From NCBI GenBank assembly GCA_002254745.1, contig NJED01000006.1, positions 1 to 18,977 on the forward strand: 18,977 bases of DNA. The letters run 5' to 3'. The stretch is from Desulfurococcales archaeon ex4484_217_1 (GTDB lineage Archaea; Thermoproteota; Thermoprotei_A; EX4484-217-1). Numbering within the stretch: position 1 is the first letter of the stretch; each line of letters begins with the position of its first letter. This document shows positions 1-8,394 of the stretch, one piece after another. The notes below the pieces were generated by a model. The model searched no databases and was not told the DNA's origin. It saw only the letters and a program-made list of their open reading frames with translations. A program made the translations under genes and the position numbers.

Positions 1-76
1 GCGGGATTTGAACCCGCGCGGGGATACCCCCACCGGCTTAGCAGGCCGGCGCCCTACCAGGCTAGGCGACCCCGGC
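1..76 (-). tRNA. tRNA-Ser(GCT), 3' end cut by window edge
   Basis: Read on the minus strand, the cloverleaf starts at 76 with acceptor strand GCCGGGG. It continues with a D arm, then an anticodon stem CCGGC/GCCGG closing the seven-base loop CTGCTAA (plus 38-44). This gives anticodon GCT, which decodes AGC/AGT serine codons. A long GGGG/CCCC variable arm follows, typical of class II tRNAs such as serine, and then a T arm GCGGG-TTCAAAT-CCCGC that ends at base 1. The 3' acceptor strand and discriminator base lie outside the window. No intron is seen in the anticodon loop. No convincing TATA box is visible in 77-123. Confidence 0.93.
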
Positions 77-123
77 ATTCACCTAGCTAATATTGTTGTG
101 TAGTGATTTTTAGAGTTTATGGT

Positions 124-820
124 TTAAATCCACTTCTTTTTTCTGAAATAAGCCAACTGCCCTATAGCTATGATTAGCATTACCGCTAAGACCACAGGGT
201 ATGCTAGTGGATGATTAAGTTCGGGCATGTATTTAAAGTTCATACCATAAATGCTAGCTATAAGTGTTAAGGGCAGGAAAATAGCCGATATTATCGTTAA
301 TTTCTGGACAACACTATTTACTTTATCGCTTAATACCATGTAGTGGAATTGGGTTAGCAACGTTATTCTCTCAAGTAGCCTATCAGCATGGTCTAACAAT
401 CTTCGAACATCATCAACTATTATCTATTTCCACGCTTACATTTTCAATAGCTTTGTAGAGTTCCTCAGCAGTGTAGGAAATTATGGCATCTAAGATTGCA
501 TTAATATTGTTAAACTTATTTGAAACACAGTATTCCATGATAGTTTTGATAAAAGTTAAAGGTACATCACCCCAACTATAAATCCTTCCATTATAGAATA
601 CTACGTTTAGTTTACGTAAATAGCCGTTAAATGGTATTAGTAGGTAGCTACATAACATACCTTTGTAAAGAGATGTTTTTGCTTGAACAATACTTTTAGG
701 TAGTGACGTGTGTTTAGCTAGCTCCTCAAATTTCTCAGCATGTACCCATAAACTGTACTTGGTTTTTCCTAAATCCTCCCCTACTTTAACCTCATTATTT
801 ACTATGTAAAGTATTAGCAC
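124..820 (-). pseudogene. corA: Short CorA-type Mg2+ transporter, interrupted by a +1 frameshift
   Basis: Two frames on the minus strand together make one CorA-like protein. The first (820-413, GTG start with GAGGT at 829-833) ends in LYKAIENVSVEIDNS and a TGA. The second (open below about 423, ending at 124) continues VDDVRRLLDHADRLLERI and contains the first membrane helix, the diagnostic YGMNF motif of CorA channels, a second helix and the basic KKKW tail. Skipping one base near 416-421 joins them into ENVSVEIDNVDDVRRLLDHADRL, which keeps the CorA coiled-helix pattern. The joined protein would be about 230 residues, shorter than classical CorA (about 320-350), with a reduced cytoplasmic domain. 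Known family role: Mg2+/Co2+ uptake through a pentameric channel. The second part has no ATG at the junction, only a TTG at 399, so independent expression is unlikely. Alternatives are a sequencing error or programmed frameshifting. Confidence 0.75.
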
Positions 821-856
821 TGTAACGTACCTCGTAACGACTAAGATAGAAAGAAT

Positions 857-863
857 TAAAAAA
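857..863 (-). terminator. Oligo-T terminator of the SRP RNA
   Basis: On the minus strand a run of six T (plus A-run 858-863) followed by a T-rich stretch begins about 18 bases beyond the 3' side of the SRP RNA closing helix. Archaeal RNA polymerase terminates at such U-runs. Functional assignment is inferred from position. Confidence 0.5.
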
Positions 864-880
864 CATTATGGGCAATGTTA

Positions 881-1205
881 GGGGGCACGCGGCTCCCACC
901 GCCTAAACAGTGTACACCCTAAGGAGCCTACGGTAAGCGCTCTCAACCCCGGGAACCCATGAACGTTAGCGTCCGGGGTTAGGTTGCTCCCTTCCGGGCC
1001 TAGCCAGGTTCCCCCGGTAAAGGCGGTACCAACCCGCCCTCCAGCGGGTAGTCCGCCACCGCTAACCCCATGGGGCGGGATCTCATTGACGCTTACCATG
1101 GGACTTAGGGTGTACACTGTACAGCGGCAGGTTACTGGCCCCCGCATATCGCCCATTTCGGGTTACGAGGGAGGGCGAGCCCCTCGGCCCTACCCGCGTG
1201 CCCCG
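881..1205 (-). ncRNA. ffs: Archaeal signal recognition particle RNA (7S RNA)
   Basis: This is a GC-rich block in A+T-rich surroundings. The ends pair (minus strand GGGGCACGCGG at 1204-1194 with CCGCGTGCCCC at 892-882), forming helix 1, an archaeal SRP RNA trait. The 5' Alu region carries CGTAACCCGAAATGGGCGATA (about 1166-1146, split around the conserved CCGAAATGGGCGATA). Helix 5 is visible as complementary GTGTACACCCTAAG copies. Helix 6 is around 1022-1056. The SRP54-binding helix 8 loop shows GGAAGGGAGCA at 995-985. The RNA scaffolds SRP19 and SRP54 for co-translational targeting of membrane and secreted proteins. Its length of about 320 nt fits the archaeal family. The exact ends are inferred from helix 1. 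Two reading frames cross it on opposite strands, but they are by-products of base composition. Confidence 0.95.
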
Positions 1206-1228
1206 TTTTTAATATGTTGAAGTTAGGG

Positions 1229-1240
1229 GTATTTAATTTA
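1229..1240 (-). promoter_or_regulatory. TATA box of the SRP RNA gene
   Basis: The minus-strand sequence TAAATTAAATAC is centred about 30 bases upstream of the helix 1 start at 1204, the normal archaeal box A distance. It sits in the short gap after the stop codon of the M50 protease, so the RNA appears to have its own promoter. Confidence 0.5.
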
Positions 1241-1248
1241 CTATGGTA

Positions 1249-2463
1249 TTACCGCACGTATAGTATGAACGATACGATGATATTTATCAGCACAATCAGT
1301 ACGAATAGGAATTGCATGCTTCTTGAAAATTTATAGCCAAACTCGCCAAGCTTCGACTTGGAAAATTCATCTAACGCTTTTCCACCATCAGTAATAAATA
1401 ATGGTGTAGCATTAATAGCTGCTAATCCTAGGTTTAAAGCAAAAGACCATATAAGGAATGTTTGAATACCGGGACCTAATAGTTTCGCAATAAAGTTCCT
1501 TGGCTCAAGTACGGCATAAGGACATAGTATAACACCTATAGGCTGAGTAGTATTTTCTCTAACCACAGTATAGTTATGCACGCTATAAGGGGGTTTAGGG
1601 TTCATTAGTGTAAGTACAAGTGCTTTTCCTTTTCTCTTAAACTCCGAGAGCTCTTTAAGAAGGATTTTAGAATTGAACAAGTAATCAAACATGTTTAAAT
1701 TCTTACCAAGTTTTGTCCCGTTAATAGCTACAATAACTGTTCCATTAGGTAAATTAGCCTCATAAGCAGGCATACCTTCAACTACATGGGAAATGTAGAG
1801 ACCCCAATGCACATTAAATAACACAGGAATTATATGTATGAATAGTAGAAGAGAAAGCAGCGCCAAAATAATATTCCCCGCTACACCAGCAGACAATATT
1901 CTAAGCTTACTTCTCAACCTAAGTTTTGCAAAATCGTTTTCATCTATTTCAACAAAAGGCGCTAATATTATAAAGACCAAGGCTATGCCAAAGCTCTTAA
2001 TTTTAGTTCCTTCAACCAAACCCATAATAGCATGCATACCTTCATGAACAAGCACGGCAACAGCTATAACAAGGAGCAGCATAGGTAACATCGATAGAGA
2101 AACGGTTATACCAGGTATTATTGGAACTATAGGTGTTACAATACCTTTCTCAGGACTTTCAGCAACCATTATAGATCTGAGCATACCAAGCATATTCTCA
2201 ACATATATTTTCAATGCTAAGAGGAAACTCAAAATAATAAGCACAATAGATAGGTCAAGTAACAAGCCATGCCGCCTCAGCTTCCTCAAAAACTTTATTG
2301 CTGGATAAAGTTCTCTTCTAATAACTCGCCAAACTAAAGTTATACCTGTAACTTCTATGCCTAGCGACTTGAATTTCTCCTTATACTTAACATAGAGCAT
2401 ATTAAGGAAAGCATAGAAGAAGAGACATGCTGCAAACATCATTAGTAAGGATATATTGTTCAT
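1249..2463 (-). CDS. Site-2-type zinc metalloprotease (M50) with PDZ domain
   Basis: This 404-residue membrane protein belongs to the site-2 protease family (M50), which cleaves substrates inside the membrane. The zinc-binding HEGMH (HExxH) is at residues 140-144 within a hydrophobic helix. The second conserved site, NATPLFITDGG (351-361), supplies the NxxP...DG signature with the third zinc ligand. Several more hydrophobic segments flank these sites: about 5-25, 68-90, 125-150, 155-172, 190-215, 335-352 and 384-402. Residues about 221-285, including MPAYEANLPNGTVIVAINGT, look like a PDZ domain between the catalytic helices, as in RseP/YaeL-like members. It is single-gene, with an ATG start and a TATA-like box about 40 bases upstream. 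The substrate is unknown; family roles include regulated intramembrane proteolysis and clearing of signal-peptide remnants. The active-site residues are intact. Confidence 0.88.
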   Translation of the reverse strand: MNNISLLMMFAACLFFYAFLNMLYVKYKEKFKSLGIEVTGITLVWRVIRRELYPAIKFLRKLRRHGLLLDLSIVLIILSFLLALKIYVENMLGMLRSIMVAESPEKGIVTPIVPIIPGITVSLSMLPMLLLVIAVAVLVHEGMHAIMGLVEGTKIKSFGIALVFIILAPFVEIDENDFAKLRLRSKLRILSAGVAGNIILALLSLLLFIHIIPVLFNVHWGLYISHVVEGMPAYEANLPNGTVIVAINGTKLGKNLNMFDYLFNSKILLKELSEFKRKGKALVLTLMNPKPPYSVHNYTVVRENTTQPIGVILCPYAVLEPRNFIAKLLGPGIQTFLIWSFALNLGLAAINATPLFITDGGKALDEFSKSKLGEFGYKFSRSMQFLFVLIVLINIIVSFILYVR

Positions 2464-2497
2464 GCTTGTCTCTCTCCTAAACCTTAGAACACCACCC

Positions 2498-2527
2498 TTA
2501 TAAATATTGATTTCTATTTAAACAAAT
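2498..2527. promoter_or_regulatory. Divergent TATA-like boxes between the M50 protease and nucleotidyltransferase genes
   Basis: The 94-base divergent gap holds CTTATAAATATTG (2498-2510), centred about 41 bases before the protease ATG on the minus strand, and CTATTTAAACAAAT (2514-2527), centred about 38 bases before the nucleotidyltransferase ATG at 2558. Both predict short leaders of roughly 13-14 bases. Motif matches only. Confidence 0.4.
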
Positions 2528-2557
2528 ACCAGATGGGAAATTTTAAGGAATATAGGT

Positions 2558-3277
2558 ATGGTTAAAGAGAAAGTTGTTAGAATAGGAGATGTCGTAGAAA
2601 TAGTTTACGACGATGTAAGATGGAGAATACTGGAGGAGAAAAGGGGAGAAGCACTAAACATAATGAACGCTCTTAGAAAGCTTGGATTAAACCCCATAGT
2701 TCACGGAAGTTTAGCTAGAGGAGATGTAAAGAAATCAAGCGATATTGATATAGCCATACTTTACCCTGTGCCTTCATATAGGGTGGAAATTGCCTTAGAA
2801 AACTCAGGTTATAAACCTTATAGGAGGTTAATAGTGCAGGCAACACCTAAACATGCTCCTAAGGCGTACATTGTACTTGACGAGTTAGAAATGAGAGTTG
2901 TATCTTTCCCCCTAGTGAAACTTTCAAGGAGAGAAATCGAGTTTTACAGATTTGGTGGACTATTATATTTCGAAGATTTGAAGAAAGAATTAAGGGTACC
3001 AGGTGTTAATAAGAGGCTGGTTTTAATAAGACCAACAAGTAGGGGCCATATAGAAATGCCCGTAATTGGGAGAGAAGCCGAAGTAGCTTCAATATTGAAC
3101 GTATCACTAGATGTTATTGAGGAAAGAGTAAGAGTTCTTACAAGACGTAATAAGTTAGGGAGAACAGGGGTATTTGTAAAATACGTTCTAAAACCTGGTG
3201 AAACATTCGAAGAAGCCCTTAAAGAACTTATGAAAACAAATCAGTATGTACGGAGGATAGTTTATGAGAGAACATAG
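2558..3277 (+). CDS. Predicted nucleotidyltransferase (Pol beta fold, COG1665-like)
   Basis: This 239-residue protein carries the Pol beta superfamily nucleotidyltransferase signature GSLARGD (residues 50-56) followed by SDIDIAI (61-67), whose two aspartates (D62, D64) would bind catalytic metal. The fold moves NMP groups onto RNA, protein or small molecules; the substrate here is unknown. Residues 1-30 form an extra basic N-terminal extension. The C-terminal half (about 135-239) has no recognisable catalytic motif but contains a helix-turn-helix-like stretch around EAEVASILNVSLDVIEERV (172-190). Resemblance to the archaeal family COG1665 is from memory, not from a search. Its end overlaps the radical SAM gene by 14 bases in a different frame, and a GGAGG for that gene lies within its last codons, so the two are likely co-translated and functionally linked. 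Confidence 0.8.
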   Translation: MVKEKVVRIGDVVEIVYDDVRWRILEEKRGEALNIMNALRKLGLNPIVHGSLARGDVKKSSDIDIAILYPVPSYRVEIALENSGYKPYRRLIVQATPKHAPKAYIVLDELEMRVVSFPLVKLSRREIEFYRFGGLLYFEDLKKELRVPGVNKRLVLIRPTSRGHIEMPVIGREAEVASILNVSLDVIEERVRVLTRRNKLGRTGVFVKYVLKPGETFEEALKELMKTNQYVRRIVYERT

Positions 3278-4355
3278 AGCACTGAGAAATGGAAAAGCCG
3301 GGTCAAAGTTCATAGGTCAACTACCTAGGGGTTGTCAATTATGCTACGAAGGCGCTAAGTCAGTTATATTTATGACTGGAATATGTTATGAGAAATGCTA
3401 TTACTGCCCTATAAGCAATTTAAGAAGAAATAAAGATGTAATGTTCGTGAACGATTTAAAAGTTAAAAGCTTTGAAGACATACTTAGGGAAATTTACGAT
3501 TCAAAAGCTCTCGGCGTTAGCATTACGGGCGGGGAACCACTGGTATTTCCGAATAGGGTTTTACAGCTTATTAAAAGGTTAAAGGAAATTTTTGGAGAAG
3601 AATTCCATATACACCTATATACCATAGGAAAACAACTAACAAGAGAGCTAATTAAGGACTTGTATAGTGTAGGTCTAGATGAAATAAGATTTCACGTAGT
3701 TGAACTTAAACTGCTAAAGAAAGTCAAATACACTGTCAAATATACTAACATGGACGTAGGGATAGAGGTACCAGTAATACCGGGAAACATGGGTTTTTAT
3801 AAAAAACTTATCACAGAAGCTGAAAAATGCGGTGCTAAATTCATAAACCTAAATGAGCTCGAAATTTCCGAGGGTAATTATAAGAACTTATTAGAGAGAG
3901 GACTAAAGCTCAGGAAAGGTACAATAGCTTCTGTTGAGGGAAGCGAAGAAGACGCACTAAAAATACTCAAATGGGCTTCTAAAAATACGTTAAACATAAA
4001 CGTACATTATTGTAGTGCCCTATATAAGGACATTGTTCAGACTAGAGTAAGATTAAGAAGAAAAGCACTAAACATAGCTAAGCCTTACGAGAAAGTAACT
4101 CAAGAAGGAACAGTGTTGAAGGGGGAAATACGTGTAAACATTGAATTCAAGAATAAAATGTTTAAATTTCTAGAAAACCTACCCTTTGACTATGAAACAG
4201 TTAATGGCAAATTAATAGTGTTTGTTTCTGCAAGTTTTTTAAATAACATCGCTAAATACTTAAAAAATAAAAGGATACCATATGAAGCCTTCATTGTTGA
4301 AGAATATCCAGGAAGAGAGAGAATAATAAGGAATATTACGCCTTTTCACGTCTAA
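3264..4355 (+). CDS. Radical SAM protein of unknown function (COG2108-like)
   Basis: This 363-residue protein has the radical SAM cluster motif CYEKCYYC (C41, C45, C48), which binds a [4Fe-4S] cluster, and TGGEPL (88-93), which contacts S-adenosylmethionine. An additional CxxC, GCQLC (C24, C27), precedes the canonical site, and a conserved-looking GAKSVIFMTG strand (30-39) leads into it. This arrangement resembles the archaeal family annotated as related to pyruvate formate-lyase activating enzyme (COG2108). The reaction is not known. The C-terminal approximately 100 residues form a separate small domain of mixed alpha/beta character. The start at 3264 is supported by GGAGG at 3252-3256, inside the upstream nucleotidyltransferase gene, giving a 14-base overlap and probable coupling. 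The 3' end overlaps the convergent pelota gene by 20 bases. Confidence 0.87.
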   Translation: MREHRALRNGKAGSKFIGQLPRGCQLCYEGAKSVIFMTGICYEKCYYCPISNLRRNKDVMFVNDLKVKSFEDILREIYDSKALGVSITGGEPLVFPNRVLQLIKRLKEIFGEEFHIHLYTIGKQLTRELIKDLYSVGLDEIRFHVVELKLLKKVKYTVKYTNMDVGIEVPVIPGNMGFYKKLITEAEKCGAKFINLNELEISEGNYKNLLERGLKLRKGTIASVEGSEEDALKILKWASKNTLNINVHYCSALYKDIVQTRVRLRRKALNIAKPYEKVTQEGTVLKGEIRVNIEFKNKMFKFLENLPFDYETVNGKLIVFVSASFLNNIAKYLKNKRIPYEAFIVEEYPGRERIIRNITPFHV

Positions 4356-5418
4356 TAGGGTATCTTAAAAGAGCAACAACCCCTCCTAAAGCTTTAAGCT
4401 GAACTCCTGCATCATGATGTGTAGTATAAATCTTCACCTTACCACCGTGTTCTTCAATATTACTCAATATTTTTTCTAAAGTCTTAGTTTCCTTACATGC
4501 AAGATCCTTTAATGTTCTATCTAAAATGAGCAAGTACTCTACAGCACCTAGCTCAGATGCTCTAGCAACCTCATTTAGCCCTAACGCGATCTTTTCGGAT
4601 TCTAAAGATAGTCTTCTCATAACCTCCTCAAACAATTTCTCCTTCTCGGTAAGTTCGAAGTGCTTAATGAACTTCCTTAGAACTCCTGATTTAATGACCT
4701 CATGAACTCCTCTAACACCCCCTGTTGAGCTATGTTCCACTACTATGTTTACCCCTATACCTGTAATGTTAAGGTTTTCACGTAGCGTCTTGGCAAACTT
4801 TTCCTTCAAGAAACCAGGCCCTGAAATAACTAAGTTACTCACATTTTCAGCTAAAATCGCCTGAATAGTCTTCTTAACTAATTCAGCTATTTTTTCTTCT
4901 AATACTTTTTCCCTAAGAGCACTGGCTTTACCTGGTATATTGAGAGACTCCGTGAATAATACTTTGACGCCATGACTATAAGCCAAGGCTAAACAGAAGT
5001 CTTCATAGTCAATAGCTACTACCGCTATTTTCTGTTTTATCCTTTCAGATAGTTTAACCTTTTTAAGCATAGACTTTCTAATACCCCCCTCTTTAACTAT
5101 GGTTATTATGTGGCCTACGCTTATGGACAAAGTGTGGTAGTGGCCGTGTAAGCCAAATTCTTCAGGGCCGTGAACAATTATCCCTGTAATTCTTAGTCTA
5201 TTAGTAAAGGGATGGTATTCTGTTTTCTTAACCTTAATCCCTAAAAACATGGGAAGTCTTCTACTTTTCCCTCCTGTTTTTGCTTTTACCTCTCTCGTTG
5301 TTTGAGCATAAACAACGTCGTTTTCGGAGATCATTAGATCAAGTAACCATAAGTCTTCCTCCGTTTCTACCTTTAACTCTAATATTCCTTTCCTTTCATC
5401 CGTAGAGAGAATAATCAT
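4336..5418 (-). CDS. pelA: mRNA surveillance protein Pelota (Dom34 homologue)
   Basis: This 360-residue protein has the three-domain layout of archaeal Pelota: an N-terminal Sm-like RNA-binding domain (about 1-130), a central eRF1-type domain (about 133-255), which lacks the GGQ that release factors use for peptide hydrolysis, and a C-terminal eRF1 domain 3 (about 256-355) with GAVEYLLILDRT and a final GGVVALLRYPIR. The HSSTGGVRGVHEVIKSGVL segment (about 229-247) is typical of the family. Pelota enters the empty A site of stalled ribosomes together with the GTPase aEF1A and, with ABCE1, splits the subunits. The length fits the family. The start is ATG, and a TATA-like box about 22 bases upstream suggests an almost leaderless mRNA. 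Its end overlaps the convergent radical SAM gene. Confidence 0.95.
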   Translation of the reverse strand: MIILSTDERKGILELKVETEEDLWLLDLMISENDVVYAQTTREVKAKTGGKSRRLPMFLGIKVKKTEYHPFTNRLRITGIIVHGPEEFGLHGHYHTLSISVGHIITIVKEGGIRKSMLKKVKLSERIKQKIAVVAIDYEDFCLALAYSHGVKVLFTESLNIPGKASALREKVLEEKIAELVKKTIQAILAENVSNLVISGPGFLKEKFAKTLRENLNITGIGVNIVVEHSSTGGVRGVHEVIKSGVLRKFIKHFELTEKEKLFEEVMRRLSLESEKIALGLNEVARASELGAVEYLLILDRTLKDLACKETKTLEKILSNIEEHGGKVKIYTTHHDAGVQLKALGGVVALLRYPIRREKA

Positions 5419-5433
5419 TCTGAATGTTCCTAA

Positions 5434-5481
5434 GCTTAAAAATAAACCTCGGAGTTTTTAACGTTTCGAACCATAAATAAG
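5434..5481. promoter_or_regulatory. Divergent TATA-like boxes between pelota and the GNAT gene
   Basis: GCTTAAAAATAAACC (5434-5448) lies about 22 bases before the pelota ATG on the minus strand. CCATAAATAAG (5471-5481) lies about 20 bases before the acetyltransferase ATG on the plus strand. The spacing would give nearly leaderless transcripts for both genes. Assigned by motif and position only. Confidence 0.35.
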
Positions 5482-5495
5482 AACGGCTAAGGAAA

Positions 5496-5945
5496 ATGGC
5501 TTTAAAGATAAGGCCAGCTAGGGAGGATGATATTGATAGGATATTCGAAGTAGAAACATTATCGTTTAAGGAACCTTACCCTAAAGGCCTTCTCTACATT
5601 TATCTTAAACTTACACCCGAGCTATTTCTTGTCATAGAGAAGAATGGTAAGGTTATAGGTTACACAATAGGGCTTCTAAAACCAAGTAAACTGGGGCACA
5701 TAGTTTCTCTCGCTATTGACCCTAAGGAGAGAAGGAAAGGCTATGGAACACTTCTTCTTAAGAAACTTCTCGAGAAATTTAAGGAGCTAGGAGTATGTAA
5801 AGTTAGGCTTGAAGTTAGGGTTTCAAATAGGCCTGCCATAAACCTCTATAGTAAGCATGGGTTTAAAATAGCTTACATTATTAAGAGATTTTACCTTAAT
5901 GGGGAAGACGCTTATGTTATGGTGAAAGACCTAAATGAAGGCTAG
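5496..5945 (+). CDS. rimI: GNAT-family N-acetyltransferase (RimI/Ard1-like)
   Basis: This 149-residue protein is a compact single GNAT domain. Motif A, IVSLAIDPKERRKGYGTLLL (69-88), contains the acetyl-CoA pyrophosphate-binding RRKGYG (79-84). Motif B follows with RLEVRVSNRPAINLYSKHGF (104-123), where the Asn and Tyr positions match those used for catalysis and CoA binding in RimI/Ard1 enzymes. Such archaeal proteins acetylate protein N-termini. The length and order of motifs match archaeal RimI homologues well, but the substrate is not shown by the sequence. The stop at 5945 lies 59 bases before polB, so they may be co-transcribed, although a TATA-like TTATTTTAAAG lies in between. Confidence 0.85.
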   Translation: MALKIRPAREDDIDRIFEVETLSFKEPYPKGLLYIYLKLTPELFLVIEKNGKVIGYTIGLLKPSKLGHIVSLAIDPKERRKGYGTLLLKKLLEKFKELGVCKVRLEVRVSNRPAINLYSKHGFKIAYIIKRFYLNGEDAYVMVKDLNEG

Positions 5946-6004
5946 AAAGCTTATTTTAAAGGGGAGAAATAGATAGAAAATGATAAGAACAGGAGTGCTA
6001 GGCA

Positions 6005-8392
6005 ATGGTAACTATAAGATTCTGGTTTTTAGATATAAATTATCAGGTAGTTGGTAGAGAACCTCACATAATGATATGGGGGATTTCTGAGAATAATGAG
6101 AGAATAATGATAATAGATAAAACGTTTAGGCCATACTTCTATGTTTTACCAAGAGAAGGCGTTAATGTGAACAGGTTAATCGCTAAAATCAAAATGCTTT
6201 CTTCAGCAAGATCGCCAATAACAGCTGTTGAAATGGTTGAAAAGAAATATTTCGGTAAACCTGTCAAAGTACTTAAGGTTAAAACTGTAATACCCGATCA
6301 AGTTCCTAAATACAGGGAAGAAATAAGGAAAATGCCTGAAGTCAAAGAAGTACTGGAAGCTGACATACGTTTCTCAATGAGATATCTTATAGATCATCAG
6401 TTACATCCATCTGCTTGGCATGAAGCAGAAGTCGAGGAGCTACTATTAAAAAGACCGAATCTTAAAGTAGACAGGGTATATGAACTTAAAGGGTACATTA
6501 AACCTATAGGGTTAGTTAAGGAACCCAATCTTAGAAAAATAGCCTTCGATATTGAATGCTATAATCCTCATGGAGCACCAAGTCCCGAAAGAGACCCTGT
6601 AATTATAATTTCAGTGTATAATGATAAAGGAGAACTTATACAATTCACCGCTACAGATAAAAACGATAAAACAGTTCTGATGAAGTTTGTTAAATACGTT
6701 CAAGAATACGATCCTGACATTATAATGGGGTATAACAATAATAGATTTGATTGGCCATATTTAATTAATAGAGGAAAAAGGGTTGGAGTTAAGATAGCTA
6801 TTAGTAGGTTTAGCGGCGAACCCAATCCGAGTGTTTATGGGCATATTTCGGTTATGGGTAGGGCTAATATAGACCTCTACGACTTTGCCGAGGAAATAAC
6901 CGAGGTTAAGGTGAAAACCCTAGAAAATGTTGCAGACTACTTAGGTGTCATGCCTAAGGAGAAAAGGACTATGATTAACTGGTGGGAAATGCCTAAGTAC
7001 TGGGATGAACTTGAGAAAAGGAAAGTTTTCTTAAAGTACGCAGCAGACGATGTTGTTTCAACTTATGGTTTAGGAGAAAAGTTTCTCCCATTCGCAATAC
7101 AGTTGTCAAGCATCACTGGTCTCCCCCTAGACCAAGTAGGTGCTGCCTCTGTCGGTTTCAGAGTCGAATGGTTTCTTATGAGGGAAGCATATAGGGCAAA
7201 TGAGCTAATACCTAGTAAAGTTGAAAGACCATATGAACCATATAAAGGGGCAATAGTTCTCGAACCTAAAAAGGGTGTTCATGATAACATAGCTGTTCTA
7301 GATTTCTCAGCAATGTACCCCAACATAATGATAAAGTACAATATTTCACCTGATACCTATGTTCCTCATACCGAAGAAGTAGATCCTGAAGAAGTATGGG
7401 TAGCACCGGAAATAGGGCATAGATTTAGGAAAGAACCTCCAGGTTTCTTCAAGAAAGTGCTTGAAATGCTACTAAGTTTAAGACGTAAAGTAAGAGAGGA
7501 AATGAAAAAATACCCTACAGACAGTGTTGAATACCGTATCCTCAACGAGAGGCAAAAAGCTCTTAAAATACTAGCAAATGCGATGTACGGTTATCAAGGG
7601 TGGGTTGGGGCACGGTGGTATTGTAAGCAAGCAGCAGAAGCAATTACAGCATGGGGTAGGCAGACCATTAGGAAGGCCATGAACATAGCTAAGGAATTAG
7701 GTCTAGAAATAATTTACGGAGACACAGACAGCATATTTGTTAAGTATGATAAGGAGAAAGTTGAGAAGCTTATTGAGAGAATAAAGAATGAACTAGGTTT
7801 CGAAATTAAGATAGATAAAGTATACAAGAGAGTATTCTTTACGGAAGCAAAAAAGAGGTATGTTGGACTACTACCTGATGGGAGAATAGACATAGTAGGT
7901 TTTGAAGCAATTAGAGGAGATTGGTCCGAACTAGCCAAGGAAGTACAAGAAGCAGTTATGGAGATCATTCTTAAGGAAGGAAGTACAGATAAAGCTGTAG
8001 AATACGTGAGGAAAATAATTGGTGATTTAAGAGAAAAGAAAATACCGATAAGCAAATTAGTAATATGGAAAACGATTAGTAAACGGCTTGATGAATACGC
8101 TGTGGAAGCGCCTCATGTTGCGGCAGCCAGAAAGATCGTTGAGCGGGGAGGCAAGGTCACTGTAGGAAGTAAAATAGGTTATGTAATAGTCAAAGGCACT
8201 GGAAGGCTCTCAGATAGGGCGCTACCTTACTTCATGACTAAGATAGATGATATAGATGTAAATTACTACATAGACAGACAAGTAATACCTGCAGCTGTTA
8301 GAGTGTTAGAGTATTTCGGAATCTCAGAGAAAGAGTTAAAAGCCGTTACCGTTAAAGCACAAAAGACCCTTTTCGAATTCTTCGGAGGATAA
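6005..8392 (+). CDS. polB: Family B DNA polymerase with 3'-5' exonuclease and PIP box (PolB3-like)
   Basis: This 795-residue replicative-type polymerase has all exonuclease motifs (Exo I FDIEC at 181-185, Exo II YNNNRFD at 243-249, Exo III YAADD at 345-349) and all polymerase motifs (A: DFSAMYPNIM at 433-442; B: K521 to Y530, KILANAMYGY; C: YGDTDS at 571-576). Catalytic aspartates D433, D573 and D575 are present, so both proofreading and synthesis should work. YGDTDS and the SAMYPNIM form of motif A recall crenarchaeal PolB3 rather than the YSDTDG euryarchaeal type; this subgroup call is from memory. The last residues contain QKTLFEFF (786-793), a perfect PIP box for binding the PCNA clamp. 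AGGAGTG at 5991-5997 supports the ATG at 6005. The DHH gene begins 2 bases after its stop codon. Confidence 0.96.
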   Translation: MVTIRFWFLDINYQVVGREPHIMIWGISENNERIMIIDKTFRPYFYVLPREGVNVNRLIAKIKMLSSARSPITAVEMVEKKYFGKPVKVLKVKTVIPDQVPKYREEIRKMPEVKEVLEADIRFSMRYLIDHQLHPSAWHEAEVEELLLKRPNLKVDRVYELKGYIKPIGLVKEPNLRKIAFDIECYNPHGAPSPERDPVIIISVYNDKGELIQFTATDKNDKTVLMKFVKYVQEYDPDIIMGYNNNRFDWPYLINRGKRVGVKIAISRFSGEPNPSVYGHISVMGRANIDLYDFAEEITEVKVKTLENVADYLGVMPKEKRTMINWWEMPKYWDELEKRKVFLKYAADDVVSTYGLGEKFLPFAIQLSSITGLPLDQVGAASVGFRVEWFLMREAYRANELIPSKVERPYEPYKGAIVLEPKKGVHDNIAVLDFSAMYPNIMIKYNISPDTYVPHTEEVDPEEVWVAPEIGHRFRKEPPGFFKKVLEMLLSLRRKVREEMKKYPTDSVEYRILNERQKALKILANAMYGYQGWVGARWYCKQAAEAITAWGRQTIRKAMNIAKELGLEIIYGDTDSIFVKYDKEKVEKLIERIKNELGFEIKIDKVYKRVFFTEAKKRYVGLLPDGRIDIVGFEAIRGDWSELAKEVQEAVMEIILKEGSTDKAVEYVRKIIGDLREKKIPISKLVIWKTISKRLDEYAVEAPHVAAARKIVERGGKVTVGSKIGYVIVKGTGRLSDRALPYFMTKIDDIDVNYYIDRQVIPAAVRVLEYFGISEKELKAVTVKAQKTLFEFFGG

Positions 8393-8394
8393 GA

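Noticed and set aside
124..399. The C-terminal CorA part as an independent small gene starting at TTG 399
   Set aside because: It has no ribosome site and no promoter, and the upstream codons of the same frame (VDDVRR) continue the CorA sequence, so it is the second half of a broken gene.
878..1220. Two opposing reading frames (92 and 78 codons) in a GC-rich block
   Set aside because: They lie entirely inside the SRP RNA, and their open frames result from its high G+C content. The Pro/Gly-rich translations show no domain and no ribosome site.
5980..6060. Small overlapping frame starting at ATG 5980 ahead of polB
   Set aside because: It runs out of frame into polB, ends after about 25 codons and resembles nothing; the AGGAGTG site points to the polB ATG at 6005.
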